A DNA stretch of 64,000 nt from Taishania sp. (GCA_030150045.1 JASLGM010000038.1:50752-114751); one strand, 5' to 3'; shown: positions 19,371 to 28,916, counted from the first letter of the stretch. Numbers and translations are program-made. Notes: generated from the sequence alone by a model not told the origin.

Positions 19371-20921
19371 TTATTGAATCGCTACTTTTTTGGTAACCAA
19401 TCCGTTTGCGTTTGACAATTTAACGATGTACGTTCCTGCCGCCATTCCCGCTGTAGGAATAGATGTTTTTTGTTGTCCATCAGTTGCTAAAACGTTTCCA
19501 GAATACATTACGCGGCCTTGAAGATCCACTAATTCAAGTGAGAAATCTTGACCTGCTGCATCAAACATTACGTTAATAAAATCTGTTGCTGGATTAGGGA
19601 AAACAGCCAACGATTCTTTTGTAATCGACTCAATTTCAGCATTTGCTGTTGTGCTAATACGTACTGCGAAAGAAACTCCGAAACGCTCGAAAGGTACGAT
19701 TACGCGTCCGTTTCCATCTTCGATAGAGAATGATCCTTGTCCGTAGTTACAACAGATTCCATCTCCACCTCTGTCAGCAATATAAAACTCATAACAAGTA
19801 TTTTGTTCAAGTGTTAATTCAACAGGAGGCATAACTCTTGTTGCTCCATTTGAATATGTTCCAAAATTTGCCAAGTGAAGGTTTGTTGCAGTGGCTAAGT
19901 TTCTAAAGTACCATCCAGTTTCTGCTCCGTAATTATCTGTTGTAATTTTCACAACTGCTTTTTTTGTTGTGTTTTCAACTGGAGCTTTGATTGTAATCGT
20001 ACTTGTATTGTTAGCTGAATTTACATCACCAGCAACTATTGCTTCAGCTGTTAACACACCAGGAACGACATTATTAATCACTGGCCCTGTTATTTCAACC
20101 CCTGAAAAAGCTGGAATTGGTCCTGCGTGTACAATCGTAGAAAGGGTTACTCCTCCTTGTTTAAAGTTTACAGTAACATTTGAAACCGGCGCTGAAGACG
20201 CATTAAAAACCTTCGCAATAGGCGTATAAGGTTCCGAAGAACAAGTTAAATCATCACTAAGAATACTCGTTAGTGCAACATCTACATCACTTGAAACAGG
20301 AAACAATGCGCATCCACCTATGCTAGCTACAAGATTAGCATAGTTTACTTGTCCAACCTCTTCAACTCTTCTGTTTGGACAGATTTTGTATACAGTTGGG
20401 AAATAAGCTATTTCATAAGCATCGCTAATTTGATTTGCTATTGTTGCTGCTGGATTCGCCATTGGGAACATCACGTTACCAGTTGTTCCATTGGCAGGCA
20501 TAACACCTGGAGTTGCATCTGTATTTAACCAGTTTCCGATTGCACCATTACCGTCTAATACTGTCGCATCTGAAGTATTTGCATCGGCATCGATCCAGAA
20601 AACCATTACTTTATCTGTTGTATTGGCATTTACACCTGGTTGTCCAGCTGGCCCATGCTCTCTGTACAATTGATCTAGTACGTGTGTTTTGTGGTAATTC
20701 CAACAAGGTCCGCACCATGTTGCTGATACATCTAGAATAACAGTATATCCATTATCTAAATAATCAGATAATTTATAAACACCATTATTATTCATGCCAG
20801 ATGTGTTCAACCAAGTCTGCATTGCTGTTACAGTGAAGTCAGTAGCATAACTCCCTGTAGGTAGCTGTGCATTTGCACTTAATCCTACGAATAAGGATAG
20901 AGAAAGTAATAATTTTTTCAT
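19371..20921 (-). CDS. Secreted thioredoxin-fold protein with T9SS type A sorting domain
   Basis: A 516-residue exported protein. A signal peptide (KKLLLSLSLFVGLSANAQ) is followed by a thioredoxin-like domain with the redox motif ATWCGPCWNYH near residue 70. Beta-sandwich stretches follow (CARDB-like, about 210-310), then a domain around 310-420 with GGDGICCNYGQGSF, typical of secreted Bacteroidota proteins. The type A sorting domain begins at LAVFPNPATDFINV and ends KKVAIQ. It should be exported by T9SS to the surface or medium. Substrate unknown. A terminator follows the stop. Confidence 0.88.
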   Translation of the reverse strand: MKKLLLSLSLFVGLSANAQLPTGSYATDFTVTAMQTWLNTSGMNNNGVYKLSDYLDNGYTVILDVSATWCGPCWNYHKTHVLDQLYREHGPAGQPGVNANTTDKVMVFWIDADANTSDATVLDGNGAIGNWLNTDATPGVMPANGTTGNVMFPMANPAATIANQISDAYEIAYFPTVYKICPNRRVEEVGQVNYANLVASIGGCALFPVSSDVDVALTSILSDDLTCSSEPYTPIAKVFNASSAPVSNVTVNFKQGGVTLSTIVHAGPIPAFSGVEITGPVINNVVPGVLTAEAIVAGDVNSANNTSTITIKAPVENTTKKAVVKITTDNYGAETGWYFRNLATATNLHLANFGTYSNGATRVMPPVELTLEQNTCYEFYIADRGGDGICCNYGQGSFSIEDGNGRVIVPFERFGVSFAVRISTTANAEIESITKESLAVFPNPATDFINVMFDAAGQDFSLELVDLQGRVMYSGNVLATDGQQKTSIPTAGMAAGTYIVKLSNANGLVTKKVAIQ

Positions 20922-21136
20922 AAAGTACGTAATATAAAGTTAATCTAAGTTAAAATTTATTATTACACTATTCACATATCCTTAAAAAAATAACAATACA
21001 ATCTAACTGTCAACTTTGGACAACTACAGGTTGTTAAAAAAACCGATTTACTAGAGTATTTTGAATGACAATAAGGGAATTAAGTTTACAAACTCATCCA
21101 ATAAACACCTCATTATTGAAAAGCTAATTTAATATA

Positions 21137-21171
21137 AAACAAAAAAAAGGAGCCTGATTCTAGGCTCCTTT
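21137..21171 (-). terminator. Rho-independent terminator of the HemD-like gene
   Basis: On the minus strand AAGGAGCCT pairs perfectly with AGGCTCCTT around a 6-nt loop and is followed by TTTTTTGTTTT, about 20 nt after the stop of the leftward gene. Confidence 0.85.
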
Positions 21172-21190
21172 CACACTTTAAGAAAGTGAA

Positions 21191-21937
21191 TTATTTTTTA
21201 TTATGTTCTTTTATATACATCTCAATTGCCGCCGTCATTGATGGGGCGTTAGGTTGAGGAGCATGAACATCTAATCTTAAATCATTCTTCAAAACTGCCT
21301 GAGCTGTTGTTGGACCAAATGCAGCAATTAGCGTTTTATTTTGTTTAAAATCAGGAAAATTCTTAAACAAAGATTCTATCCCTCCTGGACTAAAGAAAAC
21401 GAGCATATCGTAGTATACGTCTTCCAAATCAGACAAGTCAGAAGCAACGGTACGATATAAAACCGCTTTAGCAAAATCCACTTTATGCGTTTCTAAAACT
21501 TCAGGGATTTTGTCATTTAGGATATCTGTACATGGTAATACATACTTTTCCCCCTTATGCTTTTTCATCACTTCAACAAGATCCGTAATGGTTTGCTTAC
21601 CAAAGAAAATTTTACGTTTACGGTACGTAACGTATTTTTGCAAGTAATAAGCGATGGCCTCAGTGATACAGAAATATTTTAATGTATCTGGAACATCAAA
21701 TCGAGTTTCTTTTGCCATTCTAAAGAAATGGTCTACACCATATTTAGATGTAAATATCACAGCCGAAAAGTCCGAGAAATTAACTTTTTGCGCACGGAAA
21801 TCCTGTACATCCAAGCCTTCAACATGAATGAACGGACGAAAATCAATCTTTAAATTGTATTTCTCTTCTAAATCATAATAAGGAGACTTATCTCCTTCTG
21901 GTTTTGGTTGAGAAACAAGAATCGTCTTGATTGCCAC
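21191..21937 (-). CDS. Uroporphyrinogen-III synthase family protein (HemD-like paralogue)
   Basis: A 248-residue HemD-fold protein: FTSKYGVDHFF near residue 85, YRTVASD, then FFSPGGIESLF and AAFGPTTAQAV, the usual order of HemD motifs. A second HemD-like gene at 57675-58340 sits in the hemA-hemC operon and is the better candidate for the heme pathway enzyme. This copy pairs with a DUF4271 membrane protein 34 bp upstream, a pairing I recall as common in Bacteroidota. It may therefore have another role, or be a second synthase. Confidence 0.8.
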   Translation of the reverse strand: MAIKTILVSQPKPEGDKSPYYDLEEKYNLKIDFRPFIHVEGLDVQDFRAQKVNFSDFSAVIFTSKYGVDHFFRMAKETRFDVPDTLKYFCITEAIAYYLQKYVTYRKRKIFFGKQTITDLVEVMKKHKGEKYVLPCTDILNDKIPEVLETHKVDFAKAVLYRTVASDLSDLEDVYYDMLVFFSPGGIESLFKNFPDFKQNKTLIAAFGPTTAQAVLKNDLRLDVHAPQPNAPSMTAAIEMYIKEHNKK

Positions 21938-21971
21938 TTTGAAATGTTTTAATGTTCAACAATCTATCCTT

Positions 21972-22697
21972 CTATACAAACCATTTAATTAAAAACAGAA
22001 TAGGAAGGATTTCAAGGGTGCAAAAATACAAAATTATATAATACCAAGAAGCACCATTAACGTTTGCCATCCAAAAACATTTAAACAATCGCACAAAAAA
22101 CAAGAAAGCAAAAAACCAAGGAAGAAAACTTAACAAGACAGGTGAAAACACAGGGTTAAGCATCCAGATAGCTGCAATCACGAAGGTTAAAAGGAAAAAA
22201 AACTGGAAAGAAATCCAGGTTTGTTGCCTCGCAACTGCAAAAACAGAATGCTCACCAGTAATCCATTCTCCAAAAAAAAGTCCTAAAAAAGGATAAACCA
22301 TAAAAGCAAAAGCTCCACAAACACCAAATAACAAAACTTGCCAAGAAGCATAATCAGAAAAAGCAATCTCTAAACCACCCAATTGAATTACCTTAGAATA
22401 ATCCAACCACTCATATAAACAAACTCCAAATGAAAACAAAAAAGACAACGACAAAAACAAATATCCATATGACCCCATGCTCACTTCGTGTTCCTCTAAA
22501 TCATCTCGGGTTGAAGCACTAAAGAAAGTTAACCCAGTACCTTTAAGAATCGTCGGCTCCATACGTTGCGCATAAGCAATCAACAAAAAAGAAACAAACA
22601 ATCCTAAACCAACCATCCAGGCATCACTCGATTCTGTAAGCGCAAGCTTGAAGGGAACTTCTAAGGAAGTTTGAAGGGTAAATAGAGATAAAATCAT
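21972..22697 (-). CDS. DUF4271 integral membrane protein
   Basis: A 241-residue membrane protein with about six to seven hydrophobic segments (for example AWMVGLGLFVSFLLIAY near 26-43 and WQVLLFGVCGAFAFMVYPFL near 118-138). It fits the Bacteroidota DUF4271 family by size, topology and its position directly upstream of the HemD-like gene. Function unknown. It diverges from glutaryl-CoA dehydrogenase, with about 80 bp between the starts, so both promoters share this gap. Confidence 0.8.
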   Translation of the reverse strand: MILSLFTLQTSLEVPFKLALTESSDAWMVGLGLFVSFLLIAYAQRMEPTILKGTGLTFFSASTRDDLEEHEVSMGSYGYLFLSLSFLFSFGVCLYEWLDYSKVIQLGGLEIAFSDYASWQVLLFGVCGAFAFMVYPFLGLFFGEWITGEHSVFAVARQQTWISFQFFFLLTFVIAAIWMLNPVFSPVLLSFLPWFFAFLFFVRLFKCFWMANVNGASWYYIILYFCTLEILPILFLIKWFV

Positions 22698-22728
22698 AAT
22701 TGAAAAAAAGAGCTGTGCCCAAAATTCG

Positions 22729-22756
22729 TTGCTACTGCAAAATTATATTATTTTTG
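22729..22756 (+). promoter_or_regulatory. Bacteroidota-type promoter of glutaryl-CoA dehydrogenase
   Basis: TTG at 22729-22731 and TATTTTTG (TAnnTTTG) at 22749-22756 are separated by 17 bp. Transcription would start about 22762, which rules out a start at the upstream TTG 22729 and supports ATG 22780. Confidence 0.65.
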
Positions 22757-22779
22757 TCTCACAAACTATCGAAAATATC

Positions 22780-23976
22780 ATGAGAACAGATTTATATGTA
22801 CACCCTGATTATTACAATCTTGATGATTTGTTAACAGACGAACAAAAACTAGTTCGTGATGCTGCTAGAGCATGGGTGAAAAAAGAAGTGTCTCCAATCA
22901 TTGATGAGCACTACGAAAAAGCGACTTTCCCTAAACACCTTTTAAAAGGATTAGGTGAAATTGGTGCCTTTGGTCCCTACATTCCAGAACAATATGGAGG
23001 ACCAGGATTAGACCAAATTTCTTACGGTTTAATCATGCAAGAATTAGAGCGTTGCGACTCTGGATTGCGTTCTACTGCATCTGTACAATCTTCATTGGTA
23101 ATGTACCCAATTTGGAAATACGGAACAGAAGAGCAAAAAATGAAATACTTACCTAAACTAGCAACAGGTGAGTTTATGGGATGTTTCGGTTTAACTGAAC
23201 CAGACCACGGATCAAACCCTAGTGGAATGATTACAAACTTCAAAGATGCAGGAGACCACGTAATCCTTAATGGAGCAAAAATGTGGATATCTAACGCACC
23301 TTTTGCGGATATCGCTGTAGTTTGGGCTAAAAACGAAGAAGGTCGTATTCACGGACTAATCGTTGAACGCGGAATGGAAGGCTTCACAACTCCAGAAACA
23401 CACGGAAAATTGTCATTACGCGCATCTGCAACCGGTGAGTTAGTATTTGACAACGTAAAAGTTCCAAAAGAAAACATCCTACCTGGACGTACAGGTTTAG
23501 GTGCACCTCTTAGCTGTTTGGATTCAGCTCGTTTCGGAATCGCATGGGGTGCCTTAGGTGCTGCAATGGATTGCTACGACCAAGCTTTACGCTACTCACA
23601 AGAGCGTAGCCAATTCGGAAACCCAATCGGAGGATTCCAATTAATCCAAAAGAAATTGGCTGAAATGATTACCGAAATCACAAAAGGTCAATTACTCGTT
23701 TTCCGTCTAGGACAATTGCGCGATGCTGGTAAAGCAACATCTGCACAAATCTCTATGGCAAAACGTAACAGCTGTGAAATCGCATTGAACATCGCTCGAG
23801 AAGCACGCCAAATCCACGGTGGAATGGGAATTACAAGCGAATACTCCATCATGCGTCACATGGCAAACTTGGAGTCTGTTGTTACTTACGAGGGAACACA
23901 CGACATTCACTTGTTAATTACAGGAGCTGACATTACAGGAATCCCAGCATTTACAAGAGAATTAACTCAAAAATAA
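22780..23976 (+). CDS. Glutaryl-CoA dehydrogenase (acyl-CoA dehydrogenase family)
   Basis: A 398-residue acyl-CoA dehydrogenase. SVQSSLVMYPIWKYG, CFGLTEPDHGSNPSGM and the C-terminal TYEGTHDIHLLITGADITG match glutaryl-CoA dehydrogenases, with the catalytic Glu in YEGTHDIH. It oxidises and decarboxylates glutaryl-CoA to crotonyl-CoA, the late step of lysine, hydroxylysine and tryptophan breakdown, passing electrons to ETF. ATG 22780 is chosen because the promoter boxes lie inside the longer frame. It is monocistronic with a strong terminator. Together with the ALDH7 gene at 30546 it suggests lysine catabolism. Confidence 0.92.
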   Translation: MRTDLYVHPDYYNLDDLLTDEQKLVRDAARAWVKKEVSPIIDEHYEKATFPKHLLKGLGEIGAFGPYIPEQYGGPGLDQISYGLIMQELERCDSGLRSTASVQSSLVMYPIWKYGTEEQKMKYLPKLATGEFMGCFGLTEPDHGSNPSGMITNFKDAGDHVILNGAKMWISNAPFADIAVVWAKNEEGRIHGLIVERGMEGFTTPETHGKLSLRASATGELVFDNVKVPKENILPGRTGLGAPLSCLDSARFGIAWGALGAAMDCYDQALRYSQERSQFGNPIGGFQLIQKKLAEMITEITKGQLLVFRLGQLRDAGKATSAQISMAKRNSCEIALNIAREARQIHGGMGITSEYSIMRHMANLESVVTYEGTHDIHLLITGADITGIPAFTRELTQK

Positions 23977-23992
23977 TCGAGTTTTAAACCAT

Positions 23993-24033
23993 AAAAAAAC
24001 GGGAAGTCACCAAAAATGCTTCCCGTTTTTTAT
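23993..24033 (+). terminator. Strong Rho-independent terminator
   Basis: AAAAAACGGGAAG and CTTCCCGTTTTTT form a 13-bp stem about 20 nt after the stop of glutaryl-CoA dehydrogenase, with U-runs usable in both directions. Confidence 0.9.
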
Positions 24034-24066
24034 TTCTCCTAATTAGAAAAACTATCTTAATATCTT

Positions 24067-24212
24067 GGCGGCTTTAACGGTCTACTCGCTATAGTGGCGT
24101 CCTGAAAAAAGGTTCATTATCTGCTTGCCATGTGCTTCCTCAAGTCGCAATAGCAAATCAGTAATTCACTCTTTTATCCGTTCCGCCAGCTGCCGCGTTC
24201 CGCCCTAGCCGA
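24067..24212 (-). repeat. R repeat copy R4 (diverged)
   Basis: A minus-strand copy between two converging genes. It keeps CGGCTAGGGCGGAACG on the left, the stem-loop TGCGACTTGAGGAAGCA and GTAGACCGTTAAAGCCGCC on the right. The loop has three changes, and the neighbouring stem reads CTAT/ATGG instead of CCAC/GTGG, so pairing is kept. The lower stem is largely lost, and the left flank carries an altered segment, so this copy looks older. Confidence 0.75.
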
Positions 24213-24254
24213 AAATCGGTTTTTAACACATTGTGAAAGGTTCAAACAAATGAT

Positions 24255-25688
24255 TTATTTCAAAGGAATAAAAACATTCTTAGCCTCACTGAAAAAACGC
24301 AAAGCCTCCCAGCCACCTTCTCGTCCCACACCAGATTGTTTCACTCCTCCAAATGGCGTACGTAAATCCCTTACCAACCAATCATTGATCCAAACAATCC
24401 CCGTTTCCAGCTGATCTGCCACTTGATGAGCCGTATTCAAATCCTTTGTCCAAACAGTAGCACTCAATCCATAAAGAGAATCGTTAGCTAGAGCAATCGC
24501 CTCCTCTTGGCTATCAAAAACTTGCAAAGTCACTACAGGTCCAAAAACTTCTTGCTGATTGATCGTAGCCGTATTACTCAATCCTTCTAAAACAGTCGGA
24601 GCATAATAATATCCATTTGGCGTAATAGACAAGCGTTCTCCTCCAGTCAGCAATTTTCCACCATCTTGTAAAGCCTGGTGAACAAAACCATCTACCTTTT
24701 CCAAATGAGCTAAAGAAACCAATGCGCCCATATTCACTTTATCAGTTGGTAACCCAACAATTAATTGTTGCACACGTTTCATAAATGCTAACTTGAACGC
24801 CTCATAAATAGAAACATGAATCAAAATGCGGGAAGGACACAAACAGATCTGTCCTTGATTCGCAAACGAAGCACGAACTAAACCTTTAACCGTATTCTCA
24901 AAATCACAATCCGCAAAAACCAACGCTGGGTTTTTACCACCCAATTCCAAACTCAACTTTTTAAACATTGGTGCTGCCACACGCGCAATTTGCTTTCCAG
25001 TTTCAGTACCACCAGTAAATGAGATTGCTTTTATTTCCGGATGAGAAACAATCGCACTACCTACCGTAGCTCCCGAACCATGAAGAATTTGAAAAACTCC
25101 CTTTGGCAAACCGATTTCAATACATACCTCAGCCAGTAAAAAAGCCGTAAGTGGAGTAATCTCAGAAGGCTTGGCAATCACACAATTCCCCATTGCCAAT
25201 GCAGGCGCAATCTTCCAAGTGAAAAGATACAGAGGTAAATTCCATGGAGAAATACATCCCACAATTCCTATTGGCTTACGCAAAGTATAATTCACACCTA
25301 CGCCAACCATATCATGAGATTCACTCGAAAATTGTTCTACTGCTGAAGCGAAAAAACGAAGATTGCTCATCGCCCTTGGAATATCAACGTGCTCTGCAAG
25401 TGCGAGTGGTTTACCATTATCTTGCGACTCAGCAGCTACAAATGCGTCAAATCGACGTTCTATACCTGCGGCCATCTTCCGTAAATAGTCTGCTCGTATT
25501 TCATTAGAAAGAGAAGACCACATTGGGAAAGCTTCTTTTGCAGCCAAAACAGCTTCATCCACATCTGCTATACTAGAATTAGGCAGTTGCGCATATACCT
25601 CACCAACCGAAGGGTCATAAACATCTAAATACACTTGATCAATGGGCGCTTTTAAAACACCATTTATATAATTTTCTAATCTTCTCAT
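24255..25688 (-). CDS. Aldehyde dehydrogenase family protein
   Basis: A 477-residue NAD(P)-dependent ALDH with the full motif set: SPWNLPLYLFTWKIAPALA and AKPSEITPLTA for the cofactor site, ISFTGGTETGK, general-base Glu in LELGGKNPA (about 250), catalytic Cys in NQGQICLCPSR (about 284), and EVFGPVV. The sequence leans towards ALDH8A1 / 2-hydroxymuconic- or 2-aminomuconic-semialdehyde dehydrogenases. The substrate is not certain. The stop is close to repeat R4, and the next gene (VanZ) ends at the same base as this gene begins. Confidence 0.88.
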   Translation of the reverse strand: MRRLENYINGVLKAPIDQVYLDVYDPSVGEVYAQLPNSSIADVDEAVLAAKEAFPMWSSLSNEIRADYLRKMAAGIERRFDAFVAAESQDNGKPLALAEHVDIPRAMSNLRFFASAVEQFSSESHDMVGVGVNYTLRKPIGIVGCISPWNLPLYLFTWKIAPALAMGNCVIAKPSEITPLTAFLLAEVCIEIGLPKGVFQILHGSGATVGSAIVSHPEIKAISFTGGTETGKQIARVAAPMFKKLSLELGGKNPALVFADCDFENTVKGLVRASFANQGQICLCPSRILIHVSIYEAFKLAFMKRVQQLIVGLPTDKVNMGALVSLAHLEKVDGFVHQALQDGGKLLTGGERLSITPNGYYYAPTVLEGLSNTATINQQEVFGPVVTLQVFDSQEEAIALANDSLYGLSATVWTKDLNTAHQVADQLETGIVWINDWLVRDLRTPFGGVKQSGVGREGGWEALRFFSEAKNVFIPLK

Positions 25689-26050
25689 TACGCTTTTATT
25701 CTAAAAAATTGAAGAAGTTTTAGTATTTGTTTGTGGAAAAGGAAGTAAAATAACACCCCTATTAATACACCACCAGCATTGGCCAAAACATCATAAACAG
25801 AAACTTCCCGTCCAGGAACGAAACTTTGTAACGCTTCCAAAACACAACTAAGTAAAAAGCTAAACAAAGCCGTTTTCTTCCATCTCCAGTTTGGGAAAGT
25901 CAACTGAGACAAAATGAAAAGAACAAAATAAGCAATGAAGTGACCTACTTTGTCGTTTACCTCCACTAAGTTTTGCTGATGGGCAGGTTTAAGGCTCAAA
26001 TAAACTATCCCTATTACTACTACGAGCCAACTAATCCTCAAGCAATTCAT
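25688..26050 (-). CDS. VanZ-like family membrane protein
   Basis: A 120-residue protein with four hydrophobic segments and the VanZ-like signature NDKVGHFIAYFVLF followed by CVLEALQSFVPGREVSVYDVLANAGG. Family members are small membrane proteins, one of which affects teicoplanin resistance; the general function is unclear. It overlaps the S9 peptidase gene by 20 nt and the ALDH start by 1 nt, so the three are probably one transcription unit. Confidence 0.88.
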   Translation of the reverse strand: MNCLRISWLVVVIGIVYLSLKPAHQQNLVEVNDKVGHFIAYFVLFILSQLTFPNWRWKKTALFSFLLSCVLEALQSFVPGREVSVYDVLANAGGVLIGVLFYFLFHKQILKLLQFFRIKA

Positions 26051-28904
26051 ACCTCATCTCTTTATCCTTCAATGTTGCAGGAATCCCATCCTTCATCCAC
26101 CTTGGCTCTGGTTTATTTTGTAAATAATAATTAAAAAATTGCATCATTCGCAAACTTAAATCATAACGATTAGCGGTTTGCATTAAATTGTGATCATCAC
26201 CATTATAATTCAATAACCAAGCTGGCTTTTGTAAACGTCGCATCCCCATAAATAATTCAATTCCTTGATACCATGGAACAGCTCCATCTTTATCATTTGC
26301 CATAATCAATAAAGGAGTCTTTACTTTTGGCAAATGAAACAAAGGAGAATTCTCTGTATACAATTGCGGTGCTTCCCAAATCGTTTTACCAATTCTTGAC
26401 TGTCCCTTTTCATATTGCCCCATTCGACTCATTCCTGTTCCCCAGCGAATCCCACCAAAAGCGGAAAACATATTAGAAACAGGAGCTCCAGCCATCGCCG
26501 CTTTAAATCGGTCCGTCATTGTAATAAGCATTGCCGTCTGGTAACCTCCCCAACTTTGCCCTTGTAACCCCATTCTGTTCTTATCAATATTTGGATATTG
26601 CTTCAATACAGCATCCGTTCCACTCATGATACAATCATAGGCCCCACGAGCAGGGAATCCTGGCGTATAATAAATGTCTGGAATAAAAACAATGTAATCA
26701 TTCGAAGCATATTCCGTAGGAAAAACAATTGAAGCCGTTGGACGTGCGCCATAATAATTGTGCAAACTCTCCGAATAAGTTTCATAATAATAGACAATCA
26801 TAGGATAGGATTTTGTTGCATCAAAATCATCTGGTTTATAAACTAATCCTTCTAATTCTAATCCTTTATATGACTTCCATTTTATCAATTCAACAGTAGA
26901 CCACTTATATTCCGATTGATGAGCATTTGCATTTGAAATCTGTATAAAATTCGAATTGTCATTTGCTACCCATAGATTGGAATACTCACTCACTGTGTTT
27001 TTACGCATCACTTGTACATTCCCTTTTTTACTGGTGTTATAAAAAACAATCTGAGCTGGTGCTTCATACACCCTAACAAAAGAAGAATCGATAAACAAAT
27101 GAATTTCATTTCCCTTAGTCTTTTTATCGAAAGCTCTTAAAGCCATACGATTCAAATCGACAAAGGATGAATCGCTACTCAAGGGTAAAAAACGAAATTC
27201 CTTCTTTTCAACAACTCCTTTATTATCACTTAAGTTCTTCAATTTATTTGTTACAAAATTATACTCAAAAACATCCGTCCTATCTGCTAAATAAAAACAC
27301 GTTCCTGCTTGATTAAAACCAAGTGTCTGAACTGGTGAAGCTTCAATTGGCATCCCGTTTGGGTCGGTATCCCATTCACGCTTTGGCGTTGAACAAGTCA
27401 TACAGATTTCTGAATTTGTAGGAAGGTCTATCGCATAAAACTGCTTTTTTGAATCATTGAAGTAAACTAACTTATCTCCTCTTCGTGACAACTCTTCGAC
27501 TTGCCCAATCTTTTTCCTAATTAAAGATTTTTCACCTGTCATTAAATTCACTTTATAAGCATCTTGCCAAGAATTGTAATCCCACATTTCACTTAATTTA
27601 TAAGGATTACGATTTTTAGCTAGAACCCATTCCTTATTTTCATCATGTGAATATTGAAGACTCAACGTGTCATTCGCAAGTAGATATATTTGGTTATTAG
27701 AAAGGTTAAGCCCATAAAGATCTGCTTGTTTCAAGTCCCGCTTTTGACTTGCCAATTGCATCGTTTTCAAAACAGGCTCATCATATGTCCAAATATCCAA
27801 TCTAACTTTCTCTGAATCTGTTATACTGTCCTTTGGCACCTTTTTAGGAATGTCATCCACATAGAAAAACAATACGTTATTCATTGATTTTGAATAATAC
27901 AATTCTTTTTTATTCACGACCGTTTTTCCTTTTGGTAAACCTGCAAAAGTTGAATCGATCACACAGTTTAAAGTTTGGGTCAAAGGCTCGTATTGAAACA
28001 ATTCAAAAACCTTCACTTCACCCGTATCTTTTGCTGCTAAAAAAGAAATCTGATCTAAAAAAGGGTGTTTAACAACAGATTCTACACTGGAAAAGGACTC
28101 TACAAGTAAATCATTCTTACGCTCTTTTAAATCATACACATTAACTTTCCTTTCTTTGTCTAATTCTTCAACGTAAACAAAATAAGGTGCTTTTTCAAAA
28201 GTCACAACAGCTTCCACATTATGAAAAACTTGAACAACTGAATCCGTCAAAGAATAAATATGCATACGTTTTCCTTCCGACGTCTTTTTCTTTGGCTCTT
28301 CTACCTTTTCAACAACAACTACCTCACCTTTCTTACTCTTTTTAGGCTTCTTTACCTTAACTTTTTTGACTTTGTTTTTCGTTACACTTAAATCTAGTTC
28401 CTTCGTCTCGTCTTTTTTTATTTTTAGCGAATCATTTGTTTCAGTTAAATAAATCAATACGTTTGCCACATCATCAAATTCGAAGGTTTTTATTTCCGGA
28501 ATTTTTTGAATTACTTTAGTTTCAAGATTGTAGATACCGAGTGAATCCTTAGGCCATTTCTTTTTATTTACTTTTTCTATTTCTAACTTTCTCAAAGTAT
28601 CATACCCCGTTTCAATTCTATAGATCATCCACTTTTCATCCTTGGAAAAGATGGCTCCTTTCCCTCTAAAAATAGAATCAGTTTCATTTGTGATTGTGTT
28701 ATAAACATATAGGTAGGTATCCCCTTTCAAGGGCTGTACTTCATAAGAAACATAAGATCCATTTTCAGAAATCTTTGTTGACTTTAAAGATTCCCATCTG
28801 GCATAATCTGAGGGATCAATTGCTTTTTTCTGTGCCCAAACATTATCTAATTGGGAAAAAAACGCCATTAAAAAGAGTACTAAATATAAAGTGTTTGCTT
28901 TCAT
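26031..28904 (-). CDS. Secreted S9 family prolyl oligopeptidase
   Basis: A 957-residue exported serine peptidase. A signal peptide (YLVLFLMAFFSQLDNVWAQ) precedes a long beta-propeller-like region and a C-terminal alpha/beta hydrolase domain. The triad is visible as Ser in GLQGQSWGGYQ, Asp in ANDKDGAVPW and His in NGDDHNLM. S9 enzymes cleave proline-containing peptides, probably in the periplasm here. A lysine/valine-rich stretch at about 178-210 interrupts the propeller. No T9SS sorting domain is seen. It lies 12 bp after hemW and may be transcribed with it. Confidence 0.93.
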   Translation of the reverse strand: MKANTLYLVLFLMAFFSQLDNVWAQKKAIDPSDYARWESLKSTKISENGSYVSYEVQPLKGDTYLYVYNTITNETDSIFRGKGAIFSKDEKWMIYRIETGYDTLRKLEIEKVNKKKWPKDSLGIYNLETKVIQKIPEIKTFEFDDVANVLIYLTETNDSLKIKKDETKELDLSVTKNKVKKVKVKKPKKSKKGEVVVVEKVEEPKKKTSEGKRMHIYSLTDSVVQVFHNVEAVVTFEKAPYFVYVEELDKERKVNVYDLKERKNDLLVESFSSVESVVKHPFLDQISFLAAKDTGEVKVFELFQYEPLTQTLNCVIDSTFAGLPKGKTVVNKKELYYSKSMNNVLFFYVDDIPKKVPKDSITDSEKVRLDIWTYDEPVLKTMQLASQKRDLKQADLYGLNLSNNQIYLLANDTLSLQYSHDENKEWVLAKNRNPYKLSEMWDYNSWQDAYKVNLMTGEKSLIRKKIGQVEELSRRGDKLVYFNDSKKQFYAIDLPTNSEICMTCSTPKREWDTDPNGMPIEASPVQTLGFNQAGTCFYLADRTDVFEYNFVTNKLKNLSDNKGVVEKKEFRFLPLSSDSSFVDLNRMALRAFDKKTKGNEIHLFIDSSFVRVYEAPAQIVFYNTSKKGNVQVMRKNTVSEYSNLWVANDNSNFIQISNANAHQSEYKWSTVELIKWKSYKGLELEGLVYKPDDFDATKSYPMIVYYYETYSESLHNYYGARPTASIVFPTEYASNDYIVFIPDIYYTPGFPARGAYDCIMSGTDAVLKQYPNIDKNRMGLQGQSWGGYQTAMLITMTDRFKAAMAGAPVSNMFSAFGGIRWGTGMSRMGQYEKGQSRIGKTIWEAPQLYTENSPLFHLPKVKTPLLIMANDKDGAVPWYQGIELFMGMRRLQKPAWLLNYNGDDHNLMQTANRYDLSLRMMQFFNYYLQNKPEPRWMKDGIPATLKDKEMRYELLED

Positions 28905-28916
28905 AATGCCTTAAAT

